DNA of 64,000 bases from a bacterium (lineage in GTDB: Bacteria; Electryoneota; RPQS01): the NCBI GenBank assembly GCA_036504735.1, contig DASXUQ010000005.1, forward strand, positions 89,377 to 153,376. The letters are read 5' to 3'. Position numbers and translations under genes: made by a program. Under the pieces are notes generated by a model. That model did no database searches, was not told the DNA's origin, and worked only from the letters and a program-made list of their open reading frames with translations. This document shows, one piece after another, positions 36,205 to 44,019 of this stretch (positions within the stretch are counted from its first letter, which is position 1; each line of letters starts with the position of its first letter).

Positions 36205-36855
36205 TTGTTGAATTATAAGTTGTCGCGCGAAGAGATGGTGCTCACCCAGCTTGAGCGGCGGGGGATTACGGATAGCCGGGTTCTGGAAGCGATGCGCAAA
36301 GTCAAACGCCATCACTTTGTAGAAGCTGCCTTTCGTGACCGCGCGTATGACGATACCCCGCTGCCCCTTGAGGCGGGTCAGACCATCAGTCAGCCCTATG
36401 TCGTCGCCCGTATGACCAGTTTGCTGGATATTCGGCCCACCGACAAGGTGCTGGATATTGGTACAGGTTCCGGGTACCAGACGGCAATTCTCGCCGAATT
36501 GGCGCGCAAAGTCTATTCGATTGAGCGCCACATGCCTCTGGTGATGAAGGCGCGACGCAATCTTGAAGCCGAAGGATACGCCAACGTCATCCTCAAGCAG
36601 GGAGACGGCACCATCGGCTGGGCCGAATTCGCGCCCTTTGACAAAATTGTAATTTCTGCGGCGGCTCCCGTCTTTCCCAAGACGCTGTTCAACCAGCTTC
36701 GGGACGGCGGCTTAATGATCTTCCCTATGGGGGAGATGAAGACGCAGCAGTTGATGATCGTGGAGCGGCAGGGTGAAGATGCCCTGACCCGCGATGCCGG
36801 CCAGGTATCCTTCGTGCCACTCATTGGCCGTGAAGGCTGGGCCAACAATCTCTAA
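36205..36855 (+). CDS. pcm: Protein-L-isoaspartate O-methyltransferase
   Basis: Repairs isoaspartyl residues in damaged proteins using SAM. 216 aa, family length. It has PLPLEAGQTISQPYVVARMT near residue 52, the SAM-binding VLDIGTGSGYQTAILAEL near 83, and a matching post-I loop (YSIERHMPL). A TTG start is used; a second TTG follows, and the first ATG in frame is at codon 11. The transcript leader is about 57 bases. Confidence 0.93.
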   Translation: MLNYKLSREEMVLTQLERRGITDSRVLEAMRKVKRHHFVEAAFRDRAYDDTPLPLEAGQTISQPYVVARMTSLLDIRPTDKVLDIGTGSGYQTAILAELARKVYSIERHMPLVMKARRNLEAEGYANVILKQGDGTIGWAEFAPFDKIVISAAAPVFPKTLFNQLRDGGLMIFPMGEMKTQQLMIVERQGEDALTRDAGQVSFVPLIGREGWANNL

Positions 36856-36869
36856 GGCTGTTTTTTCTA

Positions 36870-36944
<75 letters not shown>

Positions 36945-36961
36945 TAACGCAAAAATCTCGA

Positions 36962-36990
36962 CCCTCGCTGAGTCTGTCAGCGGGGGTTTT
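36962..36990 (+). terminator. Terminator after tRNA-Pro(CGG)
   Basis: CCCTCGCTGA, loop GTCTG, TCAGCGGGGG (one T-G pair), then TTTT. Confidence 0.85.
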
Positions 36991-37037
36991 GCGTCTCTAC
37001 GGCTTTGGGTTCCATTCGGCTAAGTTGATCCCGTACC

Positions 37038-37066
37038 TTGACTTTGATCTAAATTTGTCTTATAGT
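37038..37066 (+). promoter_or_regulatory. dedA promoter
   Basis: TTGACT, 17 bases, TATAGT. The predicted start near 37073 leaves a leader of about 26 bases. Confidence 0.75.
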
Positions 37067-37098
37067 AGCTATTTCCAACTCATTCATGGAAATTCATC

Positions 37099-37737
37099 AT
37101 GCCGTTTCTGCTGGACCTTTTCCTGCATCTTGACCGTTATCTCGGGCAGATCATCTCCGAGTACGGCACGCTGACCTATCTGATTCTGTTTATCACGGTC
37201 TTCTGTGAGACCGGTCTGGTGGTGACGCCGTTTCTGCCCGGCGATTCCCTGCTGTTTGCCGCGGGGACCTTTGCCGCGCTGGGATCGCTCGATCTGAGCC
37301 TGCTGCTCGTTGTGCTTTACCTCGCGCCGATCCTCGGGGACTCCTGCAACTACTGGATTGGCCGCTATCTGGGGCCGAAGGTTTTTTCCAAGGAGGGGGT
37401 GCGGTTTCTGAATAAGCAGAATCTGGAGAAGACCCACGCCTTTTATGAGAAGCACGGCGGCAAAGCGGTGATCATCGCCCGCTTCATGCCCATCTTCCGC
37501 ACCTTTGCCCCGTTTGTAGCGGGCATTGGCCGCATGAACTATCTGCGCTTCCTGACCTACAGTGTGGGCGGCACCCTGCTCTGGATTTCCTGCTTTGTCC
37601 TGGCCGGCTACTTCTTCGGCAACATCCCCTTTGTCAAGAAGAATTTCTCCGTCGCCATCATGGCGATCATCCTGATTTCCATGCTGCCCGCCGTGTTCGA
37701 GTACATCAAACACCGGAAAACAGCCAAGGCCGTGTAA
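37099..37737 (+). CDS. DedA family (SNARE-associated) membrane protein
   Basis: 212-aa polytopic inner-membrane protein. DedA landmarks: FITVFCETGLVVTPFLPGDS near residue 31, an Asp/Asn pair in GDSCNYWIGRYLG near 75, FYEKHGGKAVIIARFMPIFR near 114 (acidic/basic proton-path residues of the family) and GGTLLWISCF. DedA proteins flip undecaprenyl phosphate or phospholipids; the exact substrate here is unknown. Monocistronic, with its own promoter. Confidence 0.92.
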   Translation: MPFLLDLFLHLDRYLGQIISEYGTLTYLILFITVFCETGLVVTPFLPGDSLLFAAGTFAALGSLDLSLLLVVLYLAPILGDSCNYWIGRYLGPKVFSKEGVRFLNKQNLEKTHAFYEKHGGKAVIIARFMPIFRTFAPFVAGIGRMNYLRFLTYSVGGTLLWISCFVLAGYFFGNIPFVKKNFSVAIMAIILISMLPAVFEYIKHRKTAKAV

Positions 37738-37746
37738 GACTCTCGT

Positions 37747-37810
37747 CCTGCCGAGCCGGGTTGGGCCGAATCACGCGCTAACCATAACCACAATCACAAC
37801 CCGGCCGAAA
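37747..37810 (+). repeat. 64-base diverged inverted repeat, left copy
   Basis: Begins CCTGCCGAGCCGGGTT and ends CACAACCCGGCCGAAA. The complementary copy is at 40800-40863, the same length, with both ends nearly identical and the middle diverged. Together they bracket the DUF488/GIY-YIG/HNH/SIR2 island. Confidence 0.8.
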
Positions 37811-37825
37811 CGCAAGAATGCCCTC

Positions 37826-38263
37826 ATGAAGCTCTTCACCATCGGCTTCACCAAAAAGACCGCCGAAGAATTCTTCACCCTGCTGAAGAAATCCGGCGCT
37901 GTGCGCGTCGTCGATGTGCGGCTGAACAACGTCTCCCAACTGGCCGGCTTTTCCAAGAAGGATGACCTGCGCTATTTCCTGCGGGCCATTTGCAAGATGG
38001 ATTACGTGCACATGCCGGAGTTGGCCCCGTCACATGAGATCCTCGACACCTACAAGAGCGGCAAAGGCAATTGGCAGCAATGGGAGAAGGACTTCTTAAG
38101 CCTGATGTCCAAACGCAAAGTCGAACAGTCCGTCTCCCGCGACGTGCTCAACAACGCCGTCCTCTTATGCAGCGAGGACACCCCCGATCACTGCCACCGG
38201 CGGCTTGTTGCCGAGTATCTATCAAAGAAGTGGGGCGGGGTAGAAATCATTCACTTAACGTAA
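37826..38263 (+). CDS. DUF488 family protein
   Basis: 145 aa. DUF488 features are visible: the N-terminal FTIGFTKKTAEEFFTLLKK, the VVDVRLNN motif near residue 30, MPELAPS, and the C-terminal LLCSEDTPDHCHRRLVAEYL with conserved Cys and His. The family is widespread, often in accessory regions, and has no settled biochemical role. It sits just inside the left inverted-repeat copy, with a palindromic repeat downstream. Confidence 0.85.
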   Translation: MKLFTIGFTKKTAEEFFTLLKKSGAVRVVDVRLNNVSQLAGFSKKDDLRYFLRAICKMDYVHMPELAPSHEILDTYKSGKGNWQQWEKDFLSLMSKRKVEQSVSRDVLNNAVLLCSEDTPDHCHRRLVAEYLSKKWGGVEIIHLT

Positions 38264-38304
38264 CGCCCAGAAGTAGCCTTCATCTCCAGCGCAAACCCAA
38301 ACCC

Positions 38305-38356
38305 ATTGTCATCCTGAAGCGCGCAGCGCTGAAGGATCTCAGCCCACCTGCCGGGC
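38305..38356 (+). repeat. Palindromic dispersed repeat, copy 1
   Basis: Core ATCCTGAAGCGC, GCA, GCGCTGAAGGAT: two 5-base helices each side of a GA/GA internal loop, closed by GCA. It is followed by CTCAGCCCACCTGCCGGGC, which is shared with the other copies. Confidence 0.85.
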
Positions 38357-38399
38357 CCACGTGTCTTCCTTCTGCGCTCAAGGTATTTCGGGAGAAGTC

Positions 38400-38768
38400 A
38401 TGCGTCATTACTACGTCTACATGACCGCCAGCCTCACCCGCGTGATCTACATCGGTGTGACCGGAAACCTTGATCGCCGCATCGTGCAGCACAAAGAGAA
38501 AGTACACGAGGGCTTCACCAGCCGCTACAACGTGAACCGCCTCGTCTATTGGGAATCCTTCACCGACATCCATCGCGCCATCGCCCGCGAGAAAGAACTG
38601 AAAGGTTGGCGACGGGAAAAGAAAGTCGCGCTAATCGAAGCCCGGAATCCTGCATGGAAAGACCTGAGCGCTCAGTGGTATGGGGAGTTCAAGAAACTTG
38701 AGGCAGAGACGACGGCGCTCGAGGAGAAAATGCGTGCTCGCGACTCCACGGAAAAACGTCCGGGCTGA
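38400..38768 (+). CDS. GIY-YIG domain nuclease-like protein
   Basis: 122-aa stand-alone GIY-YIG (UvrC N-terminal/YhbQ-like) protein. The YVYM and YIGVTGNLDRRIVQHK segments form the signature, with the Arg near residue 29. The metal-binding Glu is in AIAREKELKGW near 62-72. The ATG giving MRHYYVYM has GGGAGAAG just upstream; an upstream TTG-started extension is rejected. It lies inside a cluster of palindromic repeats. DNA cleavage is expected from the fold; the biological role is unknown. Confidence 0.88.
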   Translation: MRHYYVYMTASLTRVIYIGVTGNLDRRIVQHKEKVHEGFTSRYNVNRLVYWESFTDIHRAIAREKELKGWRREKKVALIEARNPAWKDLSAQWYGEFKKLEAETTALEEKMRARDSTEKRPG

Positions 38769-38773
38769 GCACG

Positions 38774-38813
38774 TGGGCTGAGATCCTTCCGGAGTACCGT
38801 CAGGATGACAAAT
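38774..38813 (-). repeat. Palindromic dispersed repeat, degenerate inverted copy
   Basis: Plus-strand TGGGCTGAGATCCTTC and GTCAGGATGACA are the two ends of the repeat in reverse orientation; the central loop is replaced by CGGAGTACC. It starts a few bases after the GIY-YIG stop. Confidence 0.75.
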
Positions 38814-38880
38814 GTTAAATCCTGCCATAGAGCAAAATCTCGCTAAAGCAATTACTTCGATACCCAACACACACACTATC

Positions 38881-38933
38881 CATTGTCATCCTGAAGCGCG
38901 CAGCGCTGAAGGATCTCAGCCCACTTGCCAAGC
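38881..38933 (+). repeat. Palindromic dispersed repeat, copy 2
   Basis: The same core and right flank as copy 1, ending CCCACTTGCCAAGCCCAC. Confidence 0.85.
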
Positions 38934-38993
38934 CCACATCTGTGAATGCAGCCTGCACACTTTCGTATCATCGACAGCGCAACCCCAAACCCC

Positions 38994-39046
38994 CTTGTCA
39001 TCCTGAAGCGCGCAGCGCTGAAGGATCTCAGCCCACCCGCCGGGCA
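38994..39046 (+). repeat. Palindromic dispersed repeat, copy 3
   Basis: The same core, preceded by ATCGACAGCGCAACCCCAAA, a left flank also present before copies 1 and 4 in variant form. Confidence 0.85.
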
Positions 39047-39103
39047 TGCATCCGCCATACACGAGCAGCACAAAACAACATCGACAGCGCAAGCCCAACC
39101 CCC

Positions 39104-39156
39104 CTTGTCATCCTGAAGCGCACAGCGCTGAAGGATCTCAGCCCACTTGCCGGGCT
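39104..39156 (+). repeat. Palindromic dispersed repeat, copy 4
   Basis: The same core with one change (GCACAGCGCT instead of GCGCAGCGCT), and the same left and right flanks. Confidence 0.85.
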
Positions 39157-39232
39157 TACATCTTCTGACACTGACAGTGGGGAATTGTCTGCGCGTAGTG
39201 GCCAGGACAGAGTTGCAACTGGAGTGCATAAC

Positions 39233-39619
39233 TTGAATAATGCAGATCAGAAAGACGAACGTCCTTCGTCCACCAAGGGTGAATCATCAAGCGGACGATA
39301 TATCTTTTGGGCAATTATCGGAATAGTTGTGGCGGTCGTGATATGGTTATGGGAGCGCAGACACCGTAGAACCGAAGGCAAATATCCTGACGATTGGCAT
39401 GCGAAACGACGCGTTGTTTGGAAACGTGATCACAAACGGTGCAGGGAGTGTGGGCGACCGTTGTCATTGATCGCCGCACACGTTCACCACATAGTGCCAA
39501 TATCAAAAGGCGGTGGCCATGAGATCTCCAATTTGATGCTTCTGTGCCCGCCCTGCCATACTGAAATGCCAGGACACGGGCACATGAAAAGACGCTTTGG
39601 GCGGGGAAGACGAATTTAA
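39233..39619 (+). CDS. Membrane-anchored HNH endonuclease-like protein
   Basis: About 128 aa. A polar N-terminus, one membrane helix (YIFWAIIGIVVAVVIWLWE, about 23-41) and a basic linker lead to a C-terminal HNH domain: CRECG near 70, HVHHIVPISKGGGHEISNL (His pair, Asn) and LCPPCH near 106-111, giving two CxxC-type zinc knuckles. A longer open frame upstream runs through the palindromic repeats and is not credible. TTG with GGAG 8 bases upstream is the best start, though GTG at 39224 is possible. It ends 10 bases before the SIR2 gene, so the two form one operon. Confidence 0.78.
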   Translation: MNNADQKDERPSSTKGESSSGRYIFWAIIGIVVAVVIWLWERRHRRTEGKYPDDWHAKRRVVWKRDHKRCRECGRPLSLIAAHVHHIVPISKGGGHEISNLMLLCPPCHTEMPGHGHMKRRFGRGRRI

Positions 39620-39629
39620 GGAGAAAATC

Positions 39630-40727
39630 GTGAGCGATACAGTTTTCATTCTGGGTGCTGGTGCATCCAAGGATGCAGGCTGCCCACTGATGGGAGACTT
39701 TCTGGACACGGCAAGATATCTTCTCGCCGCTGGAAGAGTCGACGACGTGAGGGAACATTTCGAAAGAGTGTTCCGAGCGATCGGTAACCTTCAAGCCGTG
39801 CATTCAAAGTCAAAACTCGATCTTACCAACATTGAATCGGTGTTTGCTTGTTTCGAGATAGCTCGCACGATTGACAAGTTTCCGGGAATGCCGGCCGTTG
39901 ATTTCGATGAGTTGATTCGCTCACTGAAAGTTCTCATTGCGCGCACGATAGAGAGCACTTTGACGTTTCACGTGTTGCATCAGAACGCGCGCATCCCGGG
40001 AAATTATGAGAAGCTTGCCAATCTCATAAGCAAACTGCGGAGCGATTCTATACCGCCCCATTCCGTTTCTATTATCACATTCAATTATGATTTGGCATGC
40101 GATTACGCACTGTTCGCCAAGAAGATTCCGTTCCGTTACGAGATCGGTGATGGGCCAGAAACAAACGACACGGAGCCTGTCAGCCTACTCAAATTGCACG
40201 GTTCATTGAATTGGACATGCGGTAAGACAGGAGTGCTCAGGGCATGTCGCCTATGGGACTGTTTTGCGCCATATCACACGTGGCATTTCGACTCGGATTA
40301 TGTTGATGTCACTCAGCACTTGAAAATGGATCCATATTTCGACAGACTCTTTTCGGATGCCCCCGAACAGGGATTTGAGCCTGTTATTGTGCCGCCAACT
40401 TGGAACAAGGGCGAGTATCACAAGAGCGTTGCGTCTGTCTGGTCTGCGGCCGCGCGCGAATTGTCTGATGCAAGGAACATCATCGTGATTGGCTATTCGC
40501 TTCCACCATCAGACGTTTTCTTTCATCACCTCTACGCTCTTGGGACAGTCGGAGATCACCCTTTACAGCGATTTTGGGTTTTTGATACTGATTCGTCTGG
40601 TGAGATCGAAAGACGTTATCGTGATCTGTTAGGTCCAGGTGCCCTGAGCCCTGTCTTCGCGAATAACCTATGCGGATTCAAGGATGCGATCCCGCTACTC
40701 GAAAGTGCGCTACTGGATCACGTTTGA
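39630..40727 (+). CDS. SIR2-domain protein, putative defence NADase
   Basis: 365 aa. SIR2-like Rossmann fold (PF13289-type) motifs: FILGAGASKDAG at residues 6-17, TFNYD near 150-154, KLHGSLNW near 188 (candidate catalytic His) and IVIGYSLPPSD near 286. Proteins of this type cleave NAD in several anti-phage systems (known from the family). GTG start with AAGGAG 6-7 bases upstream; an earlier in-frame GTG lacks such a site. Base composition is visibly more AT-rich than the flanking genes, which suggests transfer. It is paired with the membrane HNH gene. Confidence 0.85.
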   Translation: MSDTVFILGAGASKDAGCPLMGDFLDTARYLLAAGRVDDVREHFERVFRAIGNLQAVHSKSKLDLTNIESVFACFEIARTIDKFPGMPAVDFDELIRSLKVLIARTIESTLTFHVLHQNARIPGNYEKLANLISKLRSDSIPPHSVSIITFNYDLACDYALFAKKIPFRYEIGDGPETNDTEPVSLLKLHGSLNWTCGKTGVLRACRLWDCFAPYHTWHFDSDYVDVTQHLKMDPYFDRLFSDAPEQGFEPVIVPPTWNKGEYHKSVASVWSAAARELSDARNIIVIGYSLPPSDVFFHHLYALGTVGDHPLQRFWVFDTDSSGEIERRYRDLLGPGALSPVFANNLCGFKDAIPLLESALLDHV

Positions 40728-40799
40728 GACTATCGAACCGAAGCGAAGTCTTACTTCGACCGGAGTTGGCATACATGGGGGTACGCTGGCGTTGTTACC

Positions 40800-40863
40800 T
40801 TTCGGCCGGGTTGTGTTCGCAGTTCAGGCCAGTGCGCCATTCGGCTCAACCCGGCTCGGCAGG
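40800..40863 (-). repeat. 64-base diverged inverted repeat, right copy
   Basis: Reverse complement begins CCTGCCGAGCCGGGTTGAGC and ends ACACAACCCGGCCGAAA. It matches the copy at 37747-37810 in opposite orientation and closes the accessory island. Confidence 0.8.
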
Positions 40864-40870
40864 CCTAAAA

Positions 40871-40898
40871 GGGGAGGGGCGACGCAGTCAGCCCCTAC
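40871..40898. repeat. Palindromic element of the GTAGGGGC type
   Basis: AGGGGCGAC, GCA, GTC-A-GCCCCT: a hairpin with a one-base bulge. On the minus strand it begins GTAGGGGCTGAC, resembling the elements at 15.7 kb and 51.8 kb. The remaining gap to leuS (about 400 bases) holds the leuS promoter and nothing else recognised. Confidence 0.65.
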
Positions 40899-41158
40899 CA
40901 CCCTTGTGAACGGCTTGTGAAACGCCTTGCACCCTCGTTTCTGCACGGATTCAGGCCAGATAAGGCACCTTCAAGAAGCCAATTTCGCACTTTTCAGGCG
41001 GTTTTTGGGGCCAAATTGACCTGAAAAAGCCCCTTCACAAACTCGTTCACAAACTTTCGCGGCACCTGAGGCGGGGCCGCAACCATCGAAACAGCGCCTC
41101 GCGCACCTCCCAGAGCCTGACCTTTTGTTCAACTCCCGTGTTTTGACAGCCTTTTGGC

Positions 41159-41187
41159 TTGACTTCAGTCTATTCCCGTCCTATATT
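41159..41187 (+). promoter_or_regulatory. leuS promoter
   Basis: TTGACT, 17 bases, TATATT; predicted start near 41194, giving a leader of about 114 bases. No T-box or other riboswitch pattern was recognised in the leader. Confidence 0.7.
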
Positions 41188-41307
41188 CCAATAGGAAATG
41201 TCAGTCGCCTATCTACTGTTTTTGCAGTATATGCGTCGAAAATCTGTGCCTAATTCCATTGCTGATAAGGAATAAGGCAGTTCGTTTGGTAAAAAATATT
41301 TTTCTCC

Positions 41308-43830
41308 ATGATCACCGACACCCCAATACCCGATAAGCATTACCCGTTCGCACAGGTGGAAGCCAAATGGCAGAAGCGGTGGGAAGAGCGGGGGACATAC
41401 AAGTTTCACTGGGACTCGAAGAAGCCCAAGTTTTATGTGCTGACCATGTTCAGTTACCCCAGCGGGGACAAGCTGCATATGGGGCACTGGTACTGCTATG
41501 CACCGACGGACAGCTTTGCGCGCTTCAAACGCATGCAGGGCTATGAAGTGTTCGAACCGATGGGGTTCGACGCCTTCGGTCTGCCGGCGGAAAATTACGC
41601 GATCAAGACGGGGATCCACCCGGAAATCTCCACGCGGCGGAACATCGAGTTCATGCGCGAACAGCTTAAGCGCATCGGCGCGATGTACGACTGGGATTAC
41701 GAGGTCGACACGTCCTCGCCCGAATACTACAAGTGGACGCAGTGGTGGTTCCTGCTGATGTACAAGCGCGGTCTGGCCTATCAGAAGAACGCGCTTGTCA
41801 ACTGGTGCCCAAGCTGCCAGACCGTGCTCGCGAACGAACAGGTGCTGTCCGATAATACCTGTGAACGCTGCGGCTCGATTGTGGTCCGCAAGAACCTCAA
41901 ACAGTGGTTCTTTGCCATCACCAAGTACAATCAGCGGCTGCTGGACGGTCTCGATACCATCGACTGGCCGGATAAGACCAAGGCCATGCAACGGTATTGG
42001 ATTGGGAAGAGCGAGGGGACCGAAATCGAATTTCGGCTTGCAACCGCCCTCACCCCATCCCGGCCTTCCCCGCAAGCGGGGAAGGAGCATGGAGACGTGA
42101 TCCGCGTGTTCACGACGCGGGCGGATACGCTGTTTGGGGTGACATGGGTGGTGATTGCGCCGGAGCATCCGCTGGCGGCGGTCATTGCTTCGGACGAGCG
42201 GAAGGGGATTGTGGCGGACTATATTCAGAACGCACTGTCGATCTCGGATGTGGACCGGGCTATGGCGGATCGGCCCAAGACAGGGGTGTTTACGGGCGCG
42301 TATTGCATCCATCCTCTCACGAGCGAAAAGCTGCCGGTGTGGATCGCGGACTATGTGATCGGCTCCTACGGCACGGGCGCGGTGATGGCTGTTCCGGCCC
42401 ACGATGAACGGGATTACCAGTTTGCCAAGGAACACGGACTGCCGATAAAGGAAGTCATCAAACCCGCCGATGGCTCGGAAAGCACACTTGAGACTCAAGC
42501 GTACACTGAGTATGGCATCATGGCAAACTCGGTCGGATTTGACGGCCTGACCTCGAAAGAGGGGATCCATGCGGTAGGGGAGAGGCTCGAGCAACTCGGA
42601 CAGGGGAAGGCAACCATTACCTGGCACTTGCGGGACTGGACGATTTCCCGGCAGAGGTTCTGGGGTGCGCCGATTCCGATTCTCTATTGCGAGAAGTGCG
42701 GGATTGTCCCCGTGCCAGAGAGTGATCTGCCGGTGCGGCTGCCGGAAGGTGTGACAGAGTATAAGCCGCAGGGGAAGTCACCACTTGAGACGGTGGACGA
42801 ATTCGTGAATACCAAGTGTCCCAACTGCGGCGGTCCGGCCAAACGGGATACCGATACCATGGACACCTTCGTGGATTCCTCATGGTATTATATGAGATAC
42901 CCCGACGCACGGCTACATACGGCGGCTTTCGACACAAACCACCTGAACAAGATGCTGCCGGTGGATCAGTATGTCGGCGGGCCGGAGCATGCGATGGGAC
43001 ATTTGATCTACTCGCGGTTCTTTGGCAAGGTGGCGCATGATGCCGGCTATCTGAATTATGAAGAACCCTTTAAGCGGCTCGTCCATCAGGGGATTATCCT
43101 GAACAAGGGCGAGCGGATGTCCAAGTCCAAGGGCAATGTGGTCGCGCCGGAGCCTGTGCTGAACAAATATGGCAGCGATGTGCTGCGCTGCTTCCTGATG
43201 TTCTCGGGTGACTATACTCAGGGTGGCGACTGGAGCGAAGCGGGAATTACCGGAATTGAGCGGTTTGTGGGCCGGGTTTACCGGCTGGCTCAAGCCATCC
43301 AAAGTGGCACGCCAGCGGCAGATAGCGCCGTTCCGGTCGAGTTGGATCGCAAGCTGCACCAGACCATTAAGGCCGTCTCCACGGACCTGCAGGACTTCCA
43401 CTTCAATACCTGCCTGGCCCGGCTGATGGAATTGACAAACGCCATCTACTCCTGGGTCGGCCCGGAACTGAAGGATGTCAGGAAAAGTCCGGCATCCTTA
43501 TCTATGCTGGAGATGCTGGCCAAATTGTTGGCCCCGCTGGCGCCGCATTTGGCCGAGGAAGTCTGGGAGATCGCCGGCCACGAGCAGACCATCTTCGACG
43601 AGCAGTGGCCGGAGTTCGATGCGGACAAGGCCAAGGAAGAGAATGTGACGATTGCGGTGCAGGTGAATGGCAAGCTGCGCGACACCGTGACGGTGGCGAT
43701 CAATGCACCACAGGATGTCCTAACCGAGGCGGCGATGGCGCTGGAGAAGGTCCGGCCGCACTTCGAAGGGAAGCAGATTGTGAAGACGATTGTGGTGCCC
43801 AACAAGATTGTCAATATCGTTGTCAAATGA
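41308..43830 (+). CDS. leuS: Leucyl-tRNA synthetase
   Basis: 840-aa class I synthetase. HIGH is read as HMGH near residue 56 and KMSKS as RMSKS near 601. Zinc-type cysteines are in CPSCQ/CERCG near 170-190, with further pairs in CEKCG and CPNCGGP. The CP1 editing domain starts near 225 and contains FTTRADTLFG near 268. Between IGKSEGTEIEF and VIRVFTTR there is an insertion of about 20 residues (TPSRPSPQAGKEHG) encoded by a palindromic repeat. The anticodon-binding domain and C-terminal domain (VQVNGKLRDTV) are intact. It has its own promoter. Confidence 0.96.
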   Translation: MITDTPIPDKHYPFAQVEAKWQKRWEERGTYKFHWDSKKPKFYVLTMFSYPSGDKLHMGHWYCYAPTDSFARFKRMQGYEVFEPMGFDAFGLPAENYAIKTGIHPEISTRRNIEFMREQLKRIGAMYDWDYEVDTSSPEYYKWTQWWFLLMYKRGLAYQKNALVNWCPSCQTVLANEQVLSDNTCERCGSIVVRKNLKQWFFAITKYNQRLLDGLDTIDWPDKTKAMQRYWIGKSEGTEIEFRLATALTPSRPSPQAGKEHGDVIRVFTTRADTLFGVTWVVIAPEHPLAAVIASDERKGIVADYIQNALSISDVDRAMADRPKTGVFTGAYCIHPLTSEKLPVWIADYVIGSYGTGAVMAVPAHDERDYQFAKEHGLPIKEVIKPADGSESTLETQAYTEYGIMANSVGFDGLTSKEGIHAVGERLEQLGQGKATITWHLRDWTISRQRFWGAPIPILYCEKCGIVPVPESDLPVRLPEGVTEYKPQGKSPLETVDEFVNTKCPNCGGPAKRDTDTMDTFVDSSWYYMRYPDARLHTAAFDTNHLNKMLPVDQYVGGPEHAMGHLIYSRFFGKVAHDAGYLNYEEPFKRLVHQGIILNKGERMSKSKGNVVAPEPVLNKYGSDVLRCFLMFSGDYTQGGDWSEAGITGIERFVGRVYRLAQAIQSGTPAADSAVPVELDRKLHQTIKAVSTDLQDFHFNTCLARLMELTNAIYSWVGPELKDVRKSPASLSMLEMLAKLLAPLAPHLAEEVWEIAGHEQTIFDEQWPEFDADKAKEENVTIAVQVNGKLRDTVTVAINAPQDVLTEAAMALEKVRPHFEGKQIVKTIVVPNKIVNIVVK
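42044..42092 (+). repeat. Palindromic repeat inserted in frame within leuS
   Basis: Starts CCCTCACCCCATCCCGG. The perfect hairpin CCTTCCCCGC-AA-GCGGGGAAGG spans 42064-42085. It encodes Pro/Ser/Gln-rich residues absent from typical LeuS, at the entrance of the editing domain. Confidence 0.8.
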
Positions 43831-43866
43831 GATACGGGCCGAATGGCCCGCTATGGCAATACCAGA

Positions 43867-43900
43867 AAGAAGCCGGGCCGCAGGGTTCGGCTTTCTTCTT
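43867..43900. terminator. Possible terminator between leuS and the NO reductase gene
   Basis: AAGAAGCCG pairs imperfectly with CGGCTTTCTT around a 12-base loop, with T-rich sequence on the leuS side. The genes converge here. Confidence 0.55.
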
Positions 43901-44019
43901 GGCCTGCCAAATAACACATAAGATATATTATGTTGAGTAGATATAGGAATTGAAGCCTTTTTGACGGCCCAAGCGGCCTGCTTCTGGAATGGCGGCAACG
44001 GGGTCCACCCCGCTCCGGA

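Noticed and set aside
38305..39156. CRISPR array
   Set aside because: The repeats are long hairpins with irregular spacing of about 60 to 520 bases and partly shared flanks, one copy is inverted, and no cas genes are present.
38812..39232. Open frames through the repeat cluster, including a long N-terminal extension of the HNH gene
   Set aside because: The translated sequence is the palindromic repeat read through (HPEARSAEGSQPT-like), not protein; a better start with GGAG exists at 39233.
41194..41307. T-box or other riboswitch in the leuS leader
   Set aside because: No specifier-loop or T-box motif was seen in the roughly 114-base leader.
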